From contig NZ_JBHTCT010000011.1 in NCBI RefSeq assembly GCF_042665595.1, positions 62,001 to 126,000 of the forward strand: a DNA stretch of 64,000 nucleotides. Reading direction: 5' to 3'. A model generated the notes under the pieces. It made no database searches. It saw only the letters and a program-made list of their open reading frames with translations, and was not told the DNA's origin. The DNA comes from Bhargavaea changchunensis. Its GTDB lineage: Bacteria > Bacillota > Bacilli > Bacillales_A > Planococcaceae. This document shows positions 17,027 through 24,885 of this stretch, piece by piece (the first letter of the stretch is position 1; every line of letters begins with the position of its first letter). The position numbers and the translations under genes are program-made.

Positions 17027-17047
17027 TCAGAAAGGGATGAGCTTTGA

Positions 17048-17950
17048 ATGAGTGGATGGATAAAGTTGCATCGGCAGATTTTTGATAGCGACCTATGGAG
17101 TGATGTTGTCGCCTTCCGACTCTTCACATACCTGCTGATGATGGCAGCGCATCAGGATGGTATCAAAATCAACGGTATTGAGTTGAAGCGCGGACAGTAC
17201 ATCAGATCCTACCGAAACCTCGCAAAAGACCTGGGTTATGTAGAAAAAAGAGGGGTCAAACAGCACTCGATTAGCACCATTAAGCGGAACGTCGAAAAAC
17301 TTGTTAAGTCCGGTAGAGTGAACGCCATCGAAACGGATTACGGAACGCTGTTCACCATCGTTAACTACGATAAGTACCAGGGTTCAAGGGATGCTTCAGA
17401 GGATAAACGGAACACCCAAAACGAGTTTTACGGAACGTCATCGGAACGACAACGGAACGCGATTGGAACGTTATCGGAACAAGAACAAGAATGTAAGAAC
17501 TTAAGAATGCAAGAAGATATATCTACTACACCTACAACAGGCGACGGATTCGTCGAAGCCTACAACTTTATCAATTATCAAATTGTCGGGCTGAATGATT
17601 TTCAAAGGCAGGATCTTGAATGCTGGTATGACGATTTCAACCAAGACAAAGAGGTCCTGATGGAGGCCGGTCGGATAGCTGCTGACCGTAACCGTAAAAA
17701 TTACGGGTTCATCAAAGGGCGCTTAAAAGAGTGGGCTGACAACAAGTGTAACAGCATTCAAGACGTTCGCTTGTATGAGCAGAACAAGTTCAGTAAGCAA
17801 ACAAACGTCCGTCAATTCGCGCCTCGCAATAAGCAAGCGGTCGGAGGGTCCTTGTACGACCCATCACCCGAAACACTGGAACGCCAACGCCGAGCCATAG
17901 AAAACTTCAATCCTCAACAAATCACTGACGACTCTGATCTTCCGTTCTGA
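17048..17950 (+). CDS. DnaD-type phage replication initiator
   Basis: A 300-residue protein. The N-terminal winged-helix part (about 1-115: MSGWIKLHRQIFDSDLWSD) resembles the domain of phage replication proteins. The C-terminal part (about 165-240) carries the DnaD-like run NYGFIKGRLKEWADNKCNSI. Such proteins bind the phage origin and recruit the helicase loader. The loader gene follows directly. The linker (about residues 115-150) is encoded by an array of CGGAACG repeats that are probably the origin itself, as in lambda O. Confidence 0.88.
   Translation: MSGWIKLHRQIFDSDLWSDVVAFRLFTYLLMMAAHQDGIKINGIELKRGQYIRSYRNLAKDLGYVEKRGVKQHSISTIKRNVEKLVKSGRVNAIETDYGTLFTIVNYDKYQGSRDASEDKRNTQNEFYGTSSERQRNAIGTLSEQEQECKNLRMQEDISTTPTTGDGFVEAYNFINYQIVGLNDFQRQDLECWYDDFNQDKEVLMEAGRIAADRNRKNYGFIKGRLKEWADNKCNSIQDVRLYEQNKFSKQTNVRQFAPRNKQAVGGSLYDPSPETLERQRRAIENFNPQQITDDSDLPF
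17285..17480 (+). repeat. Iteron array inside the initiator gene, candidate replication origin
   Basis: CGGAACG or one-mismatch copies start at 17285, 17341, 17408, 17431, 17442, 17453, 17464 and 17475. The last five are spaced at exactly 11 bases. Because 11 is not a multiple of 3, each copy is read in a different frame and encodes different residues, so selection on the DNA rather than the protein is the better explanation. Origins within the initiator gene are known in lambda and many Firmicute phages. Confidence 0.75.
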
Positions 17951-17961
17951 GGAGGGACAAC

Positions 17962-18816
17962 ATGCAAGCGATAAACGAGGGCACGTTCACCTTCATGGGT
18001 CTCCGCATGGTCGACATCTTCTTCAAGGTCCGGCCGGAGATGATTGAACGTGCTGAGGAAGTCGAGATGGGAACCATCACTTGCCCGAGCTGCAAAGAAA
18101 AGTCGCTGGATGCCTGGATCTACCTGGAGAACGGGGAGTGGCAGGCAGAGAAGGTCTGGAGTATCTGCAAGCCCTGCCAGCAGGAGGCCCTTTCGAAAAA
18201 GATCACCCGAGACCTGATGAAAAAGCGTCAGGAGGTCATAGAGGGCAGCTAGTACCACGTTCCGGATAGTGACGAGTCGGGCTTCAAGAACTTCGAAGCA
18301 CTCGACGAGCAGACGCGGGTCGCTCTGGAAAACGCCAAAGCATTCGCCCGGGTCATCGCCGCTGGTGGGGTCGGTAACCTCCGAATCGCCGGATCGACCG
18401 GCACCGGTAAGACTCACCTTGCCAAAGCAATTGCCCGGACGGCCAAGCATGCTGGCATTAACGTCGCTTTCATCGAAGCTGCCAAGCTGTTCGAAATGAT
18501 CAAGGCCACATTCGGCAACGATTACGAGCGGCGGAGGTTGGACGAGCAGTTTGCCGGGTTCGACGTGATGGTGATTGATGACATCGGCGTCGAGACCAAA
18601 AAGCGGGACGAAATCTCTTGGACCAGTTCGGAATGGGTCAAGCTGATCGACATGCGCAAGGACAAGAGCACGATCTACACCACCAACTTTGATGACGATT
18701 CACTCCGCAAGGTGATCGGTGCCCGGGCAGAGTCCCGGATGAGTGTGAATGCCGTAACCATCGACCTGTTCACCAGCAAGGACTACAGAAAACGATCACA
18801 GGGGGAGCAATTATGA
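17962..18816 (+). pseudogene. DnaC-like helicase loader split by an in-frame amber codon
   Basis: One reading frame encodes a zinc-finger N-terminal part (CPSC at about 42-45 and CKPC at about 74-77) up to a TAG at 18250-18252. It then continues without any ATG, GTG or TTG through the Walker A motif GSTGTGKTHLAKA and Walker B VMVIDDIG to a TGA at 18816. Together they make a 284-codon DnaC/DnaI-type ATPase. The residues after the stop (YHVPDSDESGFKNF) match the linker of such loaders, where an aromatic residue often precedes; TGG to TAG would explain it. The first part alone is a 96-residue peptide. It could be a nonsense mutant, a readthrough gene or a sequencing error. Confidence 0.75.
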
Positions 18817-19034
18817 ACCAAATCGAGAAGCAAGCCGACGCCGTCCTGAACACACCGGAATACCTGGCGGGCGCCCTAATCATCGCGGTCGGCCAGTGGA
18901 ACGACTCCGGCCAGCAGGACGAGCAGCTGGAGCGCGTGGCAACCGAGTACCTGGAAAGGCTGCAGGCTGCACTTAGGACGGATCGGGACGGCGCGGTGGC
19001 GTATCTGCTAGGGATGGAGGTGCAGGCGGCGTGA
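18813..19034 (+). CDS. Small helical phage protein, 73 residues
   Basis: It overlaps the loader stop as ATGA. Ribosome site AGGGGGAGC. The product is helical and acidic (LIIAVGQWNDSGQQDEQLER); no family recognised. Confidence 0.6.
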   Translation: MNQIEKQADAVLNTPEYLAGALIIAVGQWNDSGQQDEQLERVATEYLERLQAALRTDRDGAVAYLLGMEVQAA

Positions 19035-19507
19035 GGGCGATCAAGTTCAGTGCTATCTATAAGCCAACCGGAGAGCATTTTGTTCCTTGGAAGATTGATT
19101 TTAATAATCAGTCGGTAGTGGGCAGCTTCGATGGACAAGAAGGTGATTGGTGTAATTTTTCACTGGATGGCAACAGAGGGGATGCGATTTTGCGTCAATT
19201 CACCGGGCTGCACGACAAGAAGGAGCGGGAGATTTATGAGGGGGATGTGTTGCACTGCTTTGGCTCTTTCGGCACCAAGCACAAGTACGAAGTGAAATTC
19301 GGACTGTACGAGCAGGACGGTAGTGGCGGTGAGTACGGACCAAGTATTTGCCTTGGCGTTTATGCGGAATCTCTCGAGAAAGACAAACGGAATGAATATG
19401 GATCGCTCGTAATTCATGAGGAAGATCATACCAAGTCGTTACTCGAGTTTGAAGAATACGAAGTCATTGGCAACATCCACGAGAACCCAGAACTGCTGAA
19501 CGGCTAA
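19031..19507 (+). CDS. YopX-family phage protein
   Basis: A 158-residue protein with the YopX signature RQFTGLHDKKEREIYEGDVL and a C-terminal YEVIGNIHENPELL, both typical of the family. The role is unknown. The GTG start overlaps the previous stop (GTGA), indicating coupling. Confidence 0.85.
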   Translation: MRAIKFSAIYKPTGEHFVPWKIDFNNQSVVGSFDGQEGDWCNFSLDGNRGDAILRQFTGLHDKKEREIYEGDVLHCFGSFGTKHKYEVKFGLYEQDGSGGEYGPSICLGVYAESLEKDKRNEYGSLVIHEEDHTKSLLEFEEYEVIGNIHENPELLNG

Positions 19508-19558
19508 TTTTTTTCACCAACTCTATCAATCTCAAAAATTACTAGGGGGAGAACCGGC

Positions 19559-19912
19559 ATGCAAGTAGAGCACAAAGACTGGGCGGCAATCGAAAGCAGG
19601 CAAGATCGGTACCGGCCGAATCAACGTTTTTCCAAAGAGGACCTTGCTGCCGCTCGGCTCCACGGAATGAATTATGCCCAGCTCTATTACCGGGTCGCGG
19701 TATTGGGGTGGACAGTTGAGCAAGCCATCCGGACGCCGAACGGCGCCAATCGTTGGACAGCTGAGGAAGACGATTTGCTACGGCAGTTACTTCAGCGAAA
19801 ATACAAGAGCACGCAAATCAAGCGCCGGTTCCCAAACCGGACCCACGCGGCCATAGCTGCTAGGTGCACGATTATCCGCAAGCAATTGCGGGAGGAGGGT
19901 TTGCTTCGATGA
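19559..19912 (+). CDS. SANT/Myb-like DNA-binding phage protein
   Basis: A 117-residue basic protein. Residues about 64-105 (RWTAEEDDLLRQLLQRKYKS and RRFPNRTHAAIAARC) look like a SANT/Myb-type tri-helical domain. AGGGGGAG ribosome site. The stop overlaps the next start as ATGA. Probably a DNA-binding accessory factor; target unknown. Confidence 0.65.
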   Translation: MQVEHKDWAAIESRQDRYRPNQRFSKEDLAAARLHGMNYAQLYYRVAVLGWTVEQAIRTPNGANRWTAEEDDLLRQLLQRKYKSTQIKRRFPNRTHAAIAARCTIIRKQLREEGLLR

Positions 19913-20142
19913 GTTACGCTACCGACTTCATCCCGAAGGTCGTTAAGAAACGCGCCGATGGCTCCCTGCAGAAAGTCATCTGGGCGGCGACGGATAAGCG
20001 ACTGGACAAGCTAATTAAAGACATGGTCAAGGGCGGGTGGCGCTTGTCCGGCGAGCCATTCCGCCGAGACCGGCAGATTGTCGCTGTGATGATTCATCCG
20101 GGCAACCGAACGAGCACTGTAACACGACCTGGATGGCAGTGA
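19909..20142 (+). CDS. Small basic phage protein, 77 residues
   Basis: The ATG at 19909 overlaps the previous stop, with GGAGGAGG upstream. Basic product (MSYATDFIPKVVKKRADGSL) with a WRLSGEPFRRDRQIVAVMIH core. No family recognised. The 150 bases after it show no gene. Confidence 0.6.
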   Translation: MSYATDFIPKVVKKRADGSLQKVIWAATDKRLDKLIKDMVKGGWRLSGEPFRRDRQIVAVMIHPGNRTSTVTRPGWQ

Positions 20143-20294
20143 CCTTATAGTTTTTTCTCACTGCGGAAATCATGCCGAATTTAGCGGTTTCTGGACGATA
20201 TACAGGCGTTAAGTACCGGAGATGAACAAAGACTCGCGGAAAAATAGAACGGCTCTGAGAGGGCGAGAGGGCTGTTCAAGAGGGAGATGGATGG

Positions 20295-20522
20295 TTGGTG
20301 GATTGGAATCGAGTAAGAGCCGCACTGGCGCAAGTGGGAAGAGCCAAAAACATCGACGACACACGAAAGCAGATTTATGAAGTCTCCAAGATGTTGCCGG
20401 TAGACGAGGGCTACGAACTGCTAAAGAAGTTCGACAGTGCCATTGAATCTGCGAAGCAAATCACGAGAAGGGCGATAGAGGCCGAAAGGGATAAACGAGA
20501 TGAATCTAACAAAACTGTTTGA
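20295..20522 (+). CDS. Small helical phage protein, about 75 residues
   Basis: Start is TTG at 20295 or GTG at 20298, behind AGAGGGAGATGG. Helical, charged product (VRAALAQVGRAKNIDDTRKQ). It overlaps the dUTPase gene by 23 bases. Unknown function. Confidence 0.55.
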   Translation: MVDWNRVRAALAQVGRAKNIDDTRKQIYEVSKMLPVDEGYELLKKFDSAIESAKQITRRAIEAERDKRDESNKTV

Positions 20523-21141
20523 AGCACAGAAAGCACTCGACGAACGAATCACCAAAGAAAAGGGGCTGCACGGGCAGGATCTGCTGCATAAAAAGATTCT
20601 GGCATTCAATGCGGAGCTCATGGAATGTGCAAACGAGTGGCGCGGATTTAAATACTGGAGTGAGGATCAGGAGCCGCGGACTTCTTTTATACACGAATGT
20701 CCGGACTGTGTGGAAGGAAGCGGTTGGGCATATCAAAACGTTGAGATCGAAGGGCCAGAAGGACTTGATTATCATTCGGTGGGTTTTAAGTGCCCTACCT
20801 GCAAAGGGACAGGAGGAGCCGGTGAAACCAATCCACTTCTCGAAGAATACGCAGACGTCGTGCATTTCGCACTATCGCTCAATCTGTACGTTTGGAACGG
20901 TAATCCCGGCACGGTAAATGCGATGCCAAGAGTATTCGACACCATTGAGCAACAGTTCATAGAGATTGGCGGAGAGGCCTACAAGCTTTATGAAAACGCA
21001 GATGTATTCATGCATTCGGGACTGTTGCTCGCCAATGTCCTTGGGCTGGGCCAAGTGCTCGGATTCACGGAGGACCAGATCGAGGCCGCCTACTTTGCAA
21101 AGAACCGGACCAATCACAAAAGACAAGCAACTGGCTACTGA
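20500..21141 (+). CDS. Dimeric (MazG-fold) dUTPase with zinc-finger insertion
   Basis: A 213-residue all-alpha NTP pyrophosphatase of the dimeric phage dUTPase type. Metal-binding helices appear as AFNAELMECANEWRGFKYWS (about 35-54) and LLEEYADVVHFALSLNLYVW (about 109-130). Between them is an insertion with two DnaJ-like knuckles, CPDCVEGSG and CPTCKGTG, probably a zinc site. The enzyme would hydrolyse dUTP and keep uracil out of phage DNA. Confidence 0.85.
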   Translation: MNLTKLFEAQKALDERITKEKGLHGQDLLHKKILAFNAELMECANEWRGFKYWSEDQEPRTSFIHECPDCVEGSGWAYQNVEIEGPEGLDYHSVGFKCPTCKGTGGAGETNPLLEEYADVVHFALSLNLYVWNGNPGTVNAMPRVFDTIEQQFIEIGGEAYKLYENADVFMHSGLLLANVLGLGQVLGFTEDQIEAAYFAKNRTNHKRQATGY

Positions 21142-21157
21142 GGGAGAGAAGGAACAC

Positions 21158-21244
21158 ATGAGCACGGAACAATTCATGGGACTGGCCCTGGGGATGGTGG
21201 CACTCATCGTCCTGCTGGCGGTCCTTACGGGAGGGAGCCTGTAA
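21158..21244 (+). CDS. 28-residue membrane peptide
   Basis: The ATG at 21158 follows GGGAGAGAAGG. The product is almost one hydrophobic helix (MGLALGMVALIVLLAVLTGG). It overlaps the next start by one base (TAATG). Function unknown. Confidence 0.55.
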   Translation: MSTEQFMGLALGMVALIVLLAVLTGGSL

Positions 21245-21414
21245 TGAGCAACTGCAAACGTTGCAACCGGCCGCTGAAGACCACCCAGAGCATTGAGAGG
21301 GGGTACGGTCCGACTTGCAAGAAAAAGCATGACGAGGCCGAGGCGGAGTTTCTTAAACGGCAAATCACCATAGACGAGTATGCCGAGTACGAGGCGAAGG
21401 CGGTGGGACGATGA
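21244..21414 (+). CDS. Small zinc-finger phage protein (DUF6011-like)
   Basis: A 56-residue protein with CKRCNRPLK followed by GYGPTCKKK, the pattern of small DUF6011-type phage proteins. It is coupled on both sides (overlap with the peptide gene and an ATGA overlap with the next). Probably a zinc-binding protein of unknown role. Confidence 0.65.
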   Translation: MSNCKRCNRPLKTTQSIERGYGPTCKKKHDEAEAEFLKRQITIDEYAEYEAKAVGR

Positions 21415-21884
21415 GACAGCGACAAAAAGGCGCCCGGTCCGTCCGGCAGCCGCGGCAATTCGTCTCCAAGATGGTCACGGTGGACGGCATCGAGTTCGAC
21501 TCAGCAACCGAGGCCGCCTACTACAAGCTGCTGAAAAAGGATCCTGCGGTTAAGGACATCGAGGTCCAGCCGCAGTTCCAGATAATCGAACGGTACAAGG
21601 TCGCGTGCAAGCGGTGCTCCGGTACCGGCCGGCAGGTCAGCATCAAGACTGGTAATGCAATCAAGTGCTCCCTGTGCCGCGGGATAGGCGAGCGTGAGAA
21701 ACCGGGTGCGGTCTATACGGCGGACTTCCGTGTGACCTTTCTCGACGGATACGAGGAAATTCTGGACGTTAAGGGCGGACCGGTTACAAGGGACTTTCCA
21801 CTTCGCCGTAAGTTGCTGGAGCAAGCGATTGGCAAGGAGCTCATAGTGGTGCGGCTGAAAGGCAAGGAATGGGTGCGGGAGTGA
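21411..21884 (+). CDS. DUF1064-family putative nuclease with zinc-finger insertion
   Basis: A 157-residue protein of the DUF1064 type. The PD-(D/E)XK-like residues appear as FDSATEAAYY (Glu), VYTADFRV (Asp) and EILDVKGG (Asp-x-Lys). Two DnaJ-like knuckles, CKRCSGTGR and CSLCRGIGE, interrupt the nuclease core. A phage nuclease or Holliday-junction-related role is plausible; the family has no firm assignment. Confidence 0.75.
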   Translation: MRQRQKGARSVRQPRQFVSKMVTVDGIEFDSATEAAYYKLLKKDPAVKDIEVQPQFQIIERYKVACKRCSGTGRQVSIKTGNAIKCSLCRGIGEREKPGAVYTADFRVTFLDGYEEILDVKGGPVTRDFPLRRKLLEQAIGKELIVVRLKGKEWVRE

Positions 21885-21901
21885 TGAAAGGGGGGAGGAG
21901 G

Positions 21902-22093
21902 ATGGAAAAGGAGAAGACAATCCTGTTTTATCTTTGCGGCGAGTGCAAGGCAGTCAACATCATCCCTGGCATCGCAGAGACCGCGCTTGATCGCTTGACC
22001 TCTCTACGGTGCAACGAGTGCGCGGACGAGCTGACTGCTCTCCAGATGAGGAGCCTGCGAGCGTACTCCAAGTGGACGAGGCTACACCAATGA
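21902..22093 (+). CDS. Small phage protein with two CxxC pairs
   Basis: A 63-residue protein with CGEC and CNEC, probably one zinc ribbon. The ATG at 21902 has AAGGGGGGAGGAGG directly upstream; an in-frame ATG at 21884 overlaps the previous stop and would be an alternative. Unknown function. Confidence 0.6.
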   Translation: MEKEKTILFYLCGECKAVNIIPGIAETALDRLTSLRCNECADELTALQMRSLRAYSKWTRLHQ

Positions 22094-22245
22094 GCCGGAC
22101 GAAGTGGGTGCTGATGCACCGGACAGAGTGGATCGATGGCCAGAAGCAAAAGGTGTGGGTCTACGAGCCGGCCGTGCCTGCTGAGGTCGGCCGAAAGAAG
22201 CAGAAGGGATGGAGGGTGGAAGCATGGCAGAGGCAAGGCAGATGA
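22090..22245 (+). CDS. Small basic phage protein, 51 residues
   Basis: ATGA overlap with the upstream gene. Basic, Trp-rich product (KWVLMHRTEWIDGQKQKVWV). It overlaps the next gene by 22 bases. Not recognised. Confidence 0.5.
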   Translation: MSRTKWVLMHRTEWIDGQKQKVWVYEPAVPAEVGRKKQKGWRVEAWQRQGR

Positions 22246-22496
22246 GCTTGTTTGGAGTGGATAGGAGTCACGAAAAGGAGACGGATAGGCTTTACACGGT
22301 CCTCCTCTCCAATCTCAGCAAGTGGCAGCCCGGCAAGTACGCCGAGGACAAGCCCAATGGTTTCAAGGACGAAAAATTCACGTCGCTGTCCGTGATGTAC
22401 CTTATGCAGGATGCCGGGGAGAGCTGCACATTTTCTGAGCGACGCGTACTTATAAAGCGCCTGGAGGCCGAGGGGCGGTGTCCGACGGCGTGGTAG
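22224..22496 (+). CDS. Phage protein, 90 residues
   Basis: ATG at 22224 with GGGATGGAGGG upstream. The product (MSLFGVDRSHEKETDRLYTV) has a C-terminal helical region TFSERRVLIKRLEAEGRCP. No family recognised. Confidence 0.55.
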   Translation: MAEARQMSLFGVDRSHEKETDRLYTVLLSNLSKWQPGKYAEDKPNGFKDEKFTSLSVMYLMQDAGESCTFSERRVLIKRLEAEGRCPTAW

Positions 22497-22681
22497 GACG
22501 AACAGTAAAACAGGCAATCATCCAAGATGCACTGGACCGCATTACGGACTGGGTACTGTCCGGCGGGAGGCTGACTGACCCTTATGTGCAAAGGCAGTAC
22601 GCATTCGTTCAGGAAGTATTGGGGAGGGAAGATTTATGTGGCGCATCCGTAAGAAAGGAGAGCGGTTCCGTCCGATTGTGA
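22478..22681 (+). CDS. Small phage protein, DUF6877-like
   Basis: A 67-residue protein from a GTG at 22478 (alternative GTG at 22490). The core ALDRITDWVLSGGRLTDPYV followed by QRQYAFVQEVL matches the pattern of small DUF6877-type phage proteins. Function unknown. Confidence 0.6.
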   Translation: MSDGVVGRTVKQAIIQDALDRITDWVLSGGRLTDPYVQRQYAFVQEVLGREDLCGASVRKESGSVRL

Positions 22682-22785
22682 CGGTGCTCAAAACAAAAAA
22701 GGATGTCCCGACGGTGATCGAGGTGTCCGGCTTCAGGTATGTGCTCAAGCATGAGGACCACCATCGGGGAGGGCGGAAGAAATGA
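22636..22785 (+). CDS. Small basic phage protein, 49 residues
   Basis: ATG at 22636 behind GGGGAGGGAAG; the stop overlaps the next start as ATGA. Highly basic (WRIRKKGERFRPIVTVLKTK). Too short to classify. Confidence 0.5.
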   Translation: MWRIRKKGERFRPIVTVLKTKKDVPTVIEVSGFRYVLKHEDHHRGGRKK

Positions 22786-23003
22786 CGCATGTCCTTTTCG
22801 AAGACCGGAACGTCCGGTGGGTTTACAAGGACAGGGAGATTCAGCATTTCCGACAGCTTTGGAATGATGGTGTATCGCTCAAAGGCATCGCATTTGCCAT
22901 GAGGAGGACGCAACTGGACATTACGTTGCTGATCATCGACCAGGCGGAAGATGGAAAGATTGGACCGAGGGAGACAGGCATATTCGGGGAGGAGACGGCA
23001 TGA
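22782..23003 (+). CDS. Small phage protein with helix-turn-helix-like segment
   Basis: A 73-residue protein with ATGA overlaps at both ends. The run LWNDGVSLKGIAFAMRRTQL resembles the first helices of a resolvase/sigma-type helix-turn-helix. A DNA-binding role is possible but unproven. Confidence 0.55.
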   Translation: MTHVLFEDRNVRWVYKDREIQHFRQLWNDGVSLKGIAFAMRRTQLDITLLIIDQAEDGKIGPRETGIFGEETA

Positions 23004-23158
23004 ACATCAAGAAAGACGAGAACGCCGTCTACATCGTGAAAGACGGAAAGGTTAAGAAAGTGGAGGGGCCGCCGCACGGATTTGGAAAACAGACCGTGAC
23101 CTGGCAGCACGGGAAGCCCTCACACGTTGAACTGAACTATAGCGAAAAAGTGGACTGA
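23000..23158 (+). CDS. XtrA-like phage protein
   Basis: A 52-residue protein whose end (GFGKQTVTWQHGKPSHVELN) resembles XtrA of PBSX and YqaO of the skin element, which also lie just before the XpF-type late regulator gene. ATGA-coupled to the preceding gene. Function unknown. Confidence 0.55.
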   Translation: MNIKKDENAVYIVKDGKVKKVEGPPHGFGKQTVTWQHGKPSHVELNYSEKVD

Positions 23159-23175
23159 CGTTATCGGACAAACCG

Positions 23176-23218
23176 AGACGCTGATCGAACCTCTGGGGAG
23201 GGGTATCGAGCAGCGTCT
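23176..23218 (+). terminator. Terminator ending the early operon
   Basis: AGACGCTG pairs with CAGCGTCT (23211-23218), with further internal pairing, followed by TTTCATTTTC. It lies between the early operon and the late-regulator gene. Confidence 0.7.
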
Positions 23219-23249
23219 TTTCATTTTCTTTGAAACGGGAGGGGTCAAG

Positions 23250-23645
23250 ATGGAGAAAGAACAGCTGGAGCAATTGCTGAAAGACTACTCGTGGATGATC
23301 AATAGTGTCCGGATGAACCGGGAAAGCCTGAACGACATCGCAGAAGGTTTGACAGCTGCCTATGGAACCGAAGCCGCGATGCCGAAAGCCGTCGGCGCTC
23401 ATAGTGATCCCGTCTTCCGTGAGTACATCCGGCGAGAAAAGCGATGGAAACGAATCAGCCACTATGAGAAAAAGATCATGGCCGTTCAAGAACGGATCTG
23501 TATAATCACCGATGATCGGGAGGTCGAAGTACTTCACTGGCTGCTGGAAGGGAAGTCCATGCGATGGATCGGTAGGCACATGGGGCTGTCTCACACGAAC
23601 ATCCAGCGGATCAAAGATTCCATCGTCTCAAAGATGGTAGGTTGA
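23250..23645 (+). CDS. Sigma-like late regulator (XpF/ArpU type)
   Basis: A 131-residue protein with a C-terminal sigma-region-4-like helix-turn-helix (about 92-128: VLHWLLEGKSMRWIGRHMGL then SHTNIQRIKDSIVSK). Small proteins of this type (PBSX Xpf, ArpU) turn on late transcription. It is the last gene before the late region and is followed by a TATACT element, which supports that role. Ribosome site GGGAGGGG. Confidence 0.75.
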   Translation: MEKEQLEQLLKDYSWMINSVRMNRESLNDIAEGLTAAYGTEAAMPKAVGAHSDPVFREYIRREKRWKRISHYEKKIMAVQERICIITDDREVEVLHWLLEGKSMRWIGRHMGLSHTNIQRIKDSIVSKMVG

Positions 23646-23696
23646 TGTGCCAAAAGTGCCACACCTGCCATAGTTTTTTAAAAGCTCATTTCCGGG

Positions 23697-23702
23697 TATA
23701 CT
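23697..23702 (+). promoter_or_regulatory. Candidate late promoter -10 box
   Basis: TATACT in the 187-base gap after the late regulator gene, with only a T run at the -35 position. A weak -35 is what an activator-dependent late promoter would show. Proposed from position and sequence only. Confidence 0.4.
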
Positions 23703-23775
23703 GGGAGGCAGGTCGGCGCGGCAGGTAGTTCGGGCAGTTTATCCCGCCGTGCTATGTACATAATGCGAGCGTTCT

Positions 23776-23795
23776 AGGCACCCATGGCGGTGCCT
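23776..23795 (+). terminator. Terminator upstream of the moron genes
   Basis: AGGCACC-N6-GGTGCCT followed by TTTTG. It sits between the candidate late promoter and the membrane peptide gene, so transcripts may pass it only with readthrough or antitermination. Confidence 0.7.
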
Positions 23796-23832
23796 TTTTG
23801 CGTTCATTGGAGGGGGTCAGTAATGGTCAGTA

Positions 23833-23934
23833 ATGGAGACCATCTATGAGAATCCGTTACTTACGACGTGGTTCATCTTCTCGATTGGCTTCTGGCTGGT
23901 GGTAGCAGCTGGGCAGATTCACCCGAGAAAATGA
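23833..23934 (+). CDS. 33-residue membrane peptide
   Basis: ATG at 23833 with GGAGGGGG 14-21 bases upstream, or closer in-frame alternatives. One hydrophobic helix (WFIFSIGFWLVVAAG) with a short basic end. Function unknown. Confidence 0.45.
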   Translation: METIYENPLLTTWFIFSIGFWLVVAAGQIHPRK

Positions 23935-23994
23935 CAGAATGTTGAAGGATTCCTTTCCAGAGATGGAGAATATTGTCGGAAAGGGGGTGGAGAG

Positions 23995-24456
23995 ATGACA
24001 CAGGGCATCTTTGTTTTGCAAACGTTAGTCGAGAAGATTCGTAACTCATATCATGGTGCAAACACAGCTCACAGTATCCTTGTAGATTCAGAACACTATA
24101 CTGAGGAAAAGCCATATGAGCTTGCGATGGCCATGATGAACAATTCAGCGATCTATATTACGGCAGCTCAAGCGTACTATGATCAAAATGAAATTGTACA
24201 TGGCTTCAGTGAAATTACAGCTTATTTTGATGCGTTTTTCGATTTACAGAATGAGTTATTTGAAGTTCTTGAGGTGAAAGAGCGCAATCTATCTTGGTTC
24301 CAATCTAGATATGACAGATTTAGCAATGCCATAGGAGACATTGAGCAACTAATGAAAAGGGAAAATGATAATTTTCAAGTATTACAAGAAGAAAAGAGAA
24401 CGAATTCAAAAGCTTACAAAGAAAATGCACACAAATTTATTTCAAAAGGAAAATAG
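23995..24456 (+). CDS. Unknown helical moron protein, 153 residues
   Basis: A helical, Tyr/Asn/Glu-rich cytoplasmic protein with no recognised domain (FSEITAYFDAFFDLQNELFE). Base use is clearly more AT-rich than the surrounding phage operons. It has its own GGGGGTGGAGAG ribosome site and terminator. Together with the lipoprotein gene it interrupts the space between late regulator and terminase, a common moron location. Confidence 0.65.
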   Translation: MTQGIFVLQTLVEKIRNSYHGANTAHSILVDSEHYTEEKPYELAMAMMNNSAIYITAAQAYYDQNEIVHGFSEITAYFDAFFDLQNELFEVLEVKERNLSWFQSRYDRFSNAIGDIEQLMKRENDNFQVLQEEKRTNSKAYKENAHKFISKGK

Positions 24457-24466
24457 GGTTTTCAAG

Positions 24467-24482
24467 GCATCCTACGGGGTGC
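24467..24482 (+). terminator. Terminator after the 153-residue moron gene
   Basis: GCATCC-TACG-GGGTGC hairpin followed by TTTTTT. Confidence 0.75.
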
Positions 24483-24552
24483 TTTTTTGTATTTCAAATC
24501 ATCATTGGAATTCATTCCTGAAATAGGTAAAATGATTTCAGGAGGGATAACG

Positions 24553-24873
24553 ATGAAAAAGCTAATCTTAATTCTACTGGCAGGAGTTTTTCTGCTTGGG
24601 GCTTGTAGCTCAACACCAGAACCAGACTACACAACCGAACAACTTGAGTCCGCCTTGAATGATGGCGAAAATCCTGAAGGGAAAATAGTTTCGGTCAAAG
24701 TCGATGAATTGGTTCCTGACAGCGCATTTGGTTATAACATTCAAACGGGTGAGCATTTGAACTTTGTTTCGAGTGAAAACCCAGATGTTAAAGTAGGCGA
24801 CGAAATCGTTGTTAAGGTCGAGAAGGTCGAAAGCCTAATGGGTTCATACATCATTACTTACGAACAGCAATAA
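24553..24873 (+). CDS. Small moron lipoprotein
   Basis: A 106-residue lipoprotein: MKKLILILLAG signal, lipobox LLGAC, short linker, then a small beta-rich domain (VSVKVDELVPDSAFGYNIQT). AT-rich like its neighbour, with CAGGAGGG ribosome site at 24539-24546 and its own terminator. A surface role such as superinfection exclusion is possible; nothing proves it. Confidence 0.75.
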   Translation: MKKLILILLAGVFLLGACSSTPEPDYTTEQLESALNDGENPEGKIVSVKVDELVPDSAFGYNIQTGEHLNFVSSENPDVKVGDEIVVKVEKVESLMGSYIITYEQQ

Positions 24874-24885
24874 TCGTTTTCGAAG

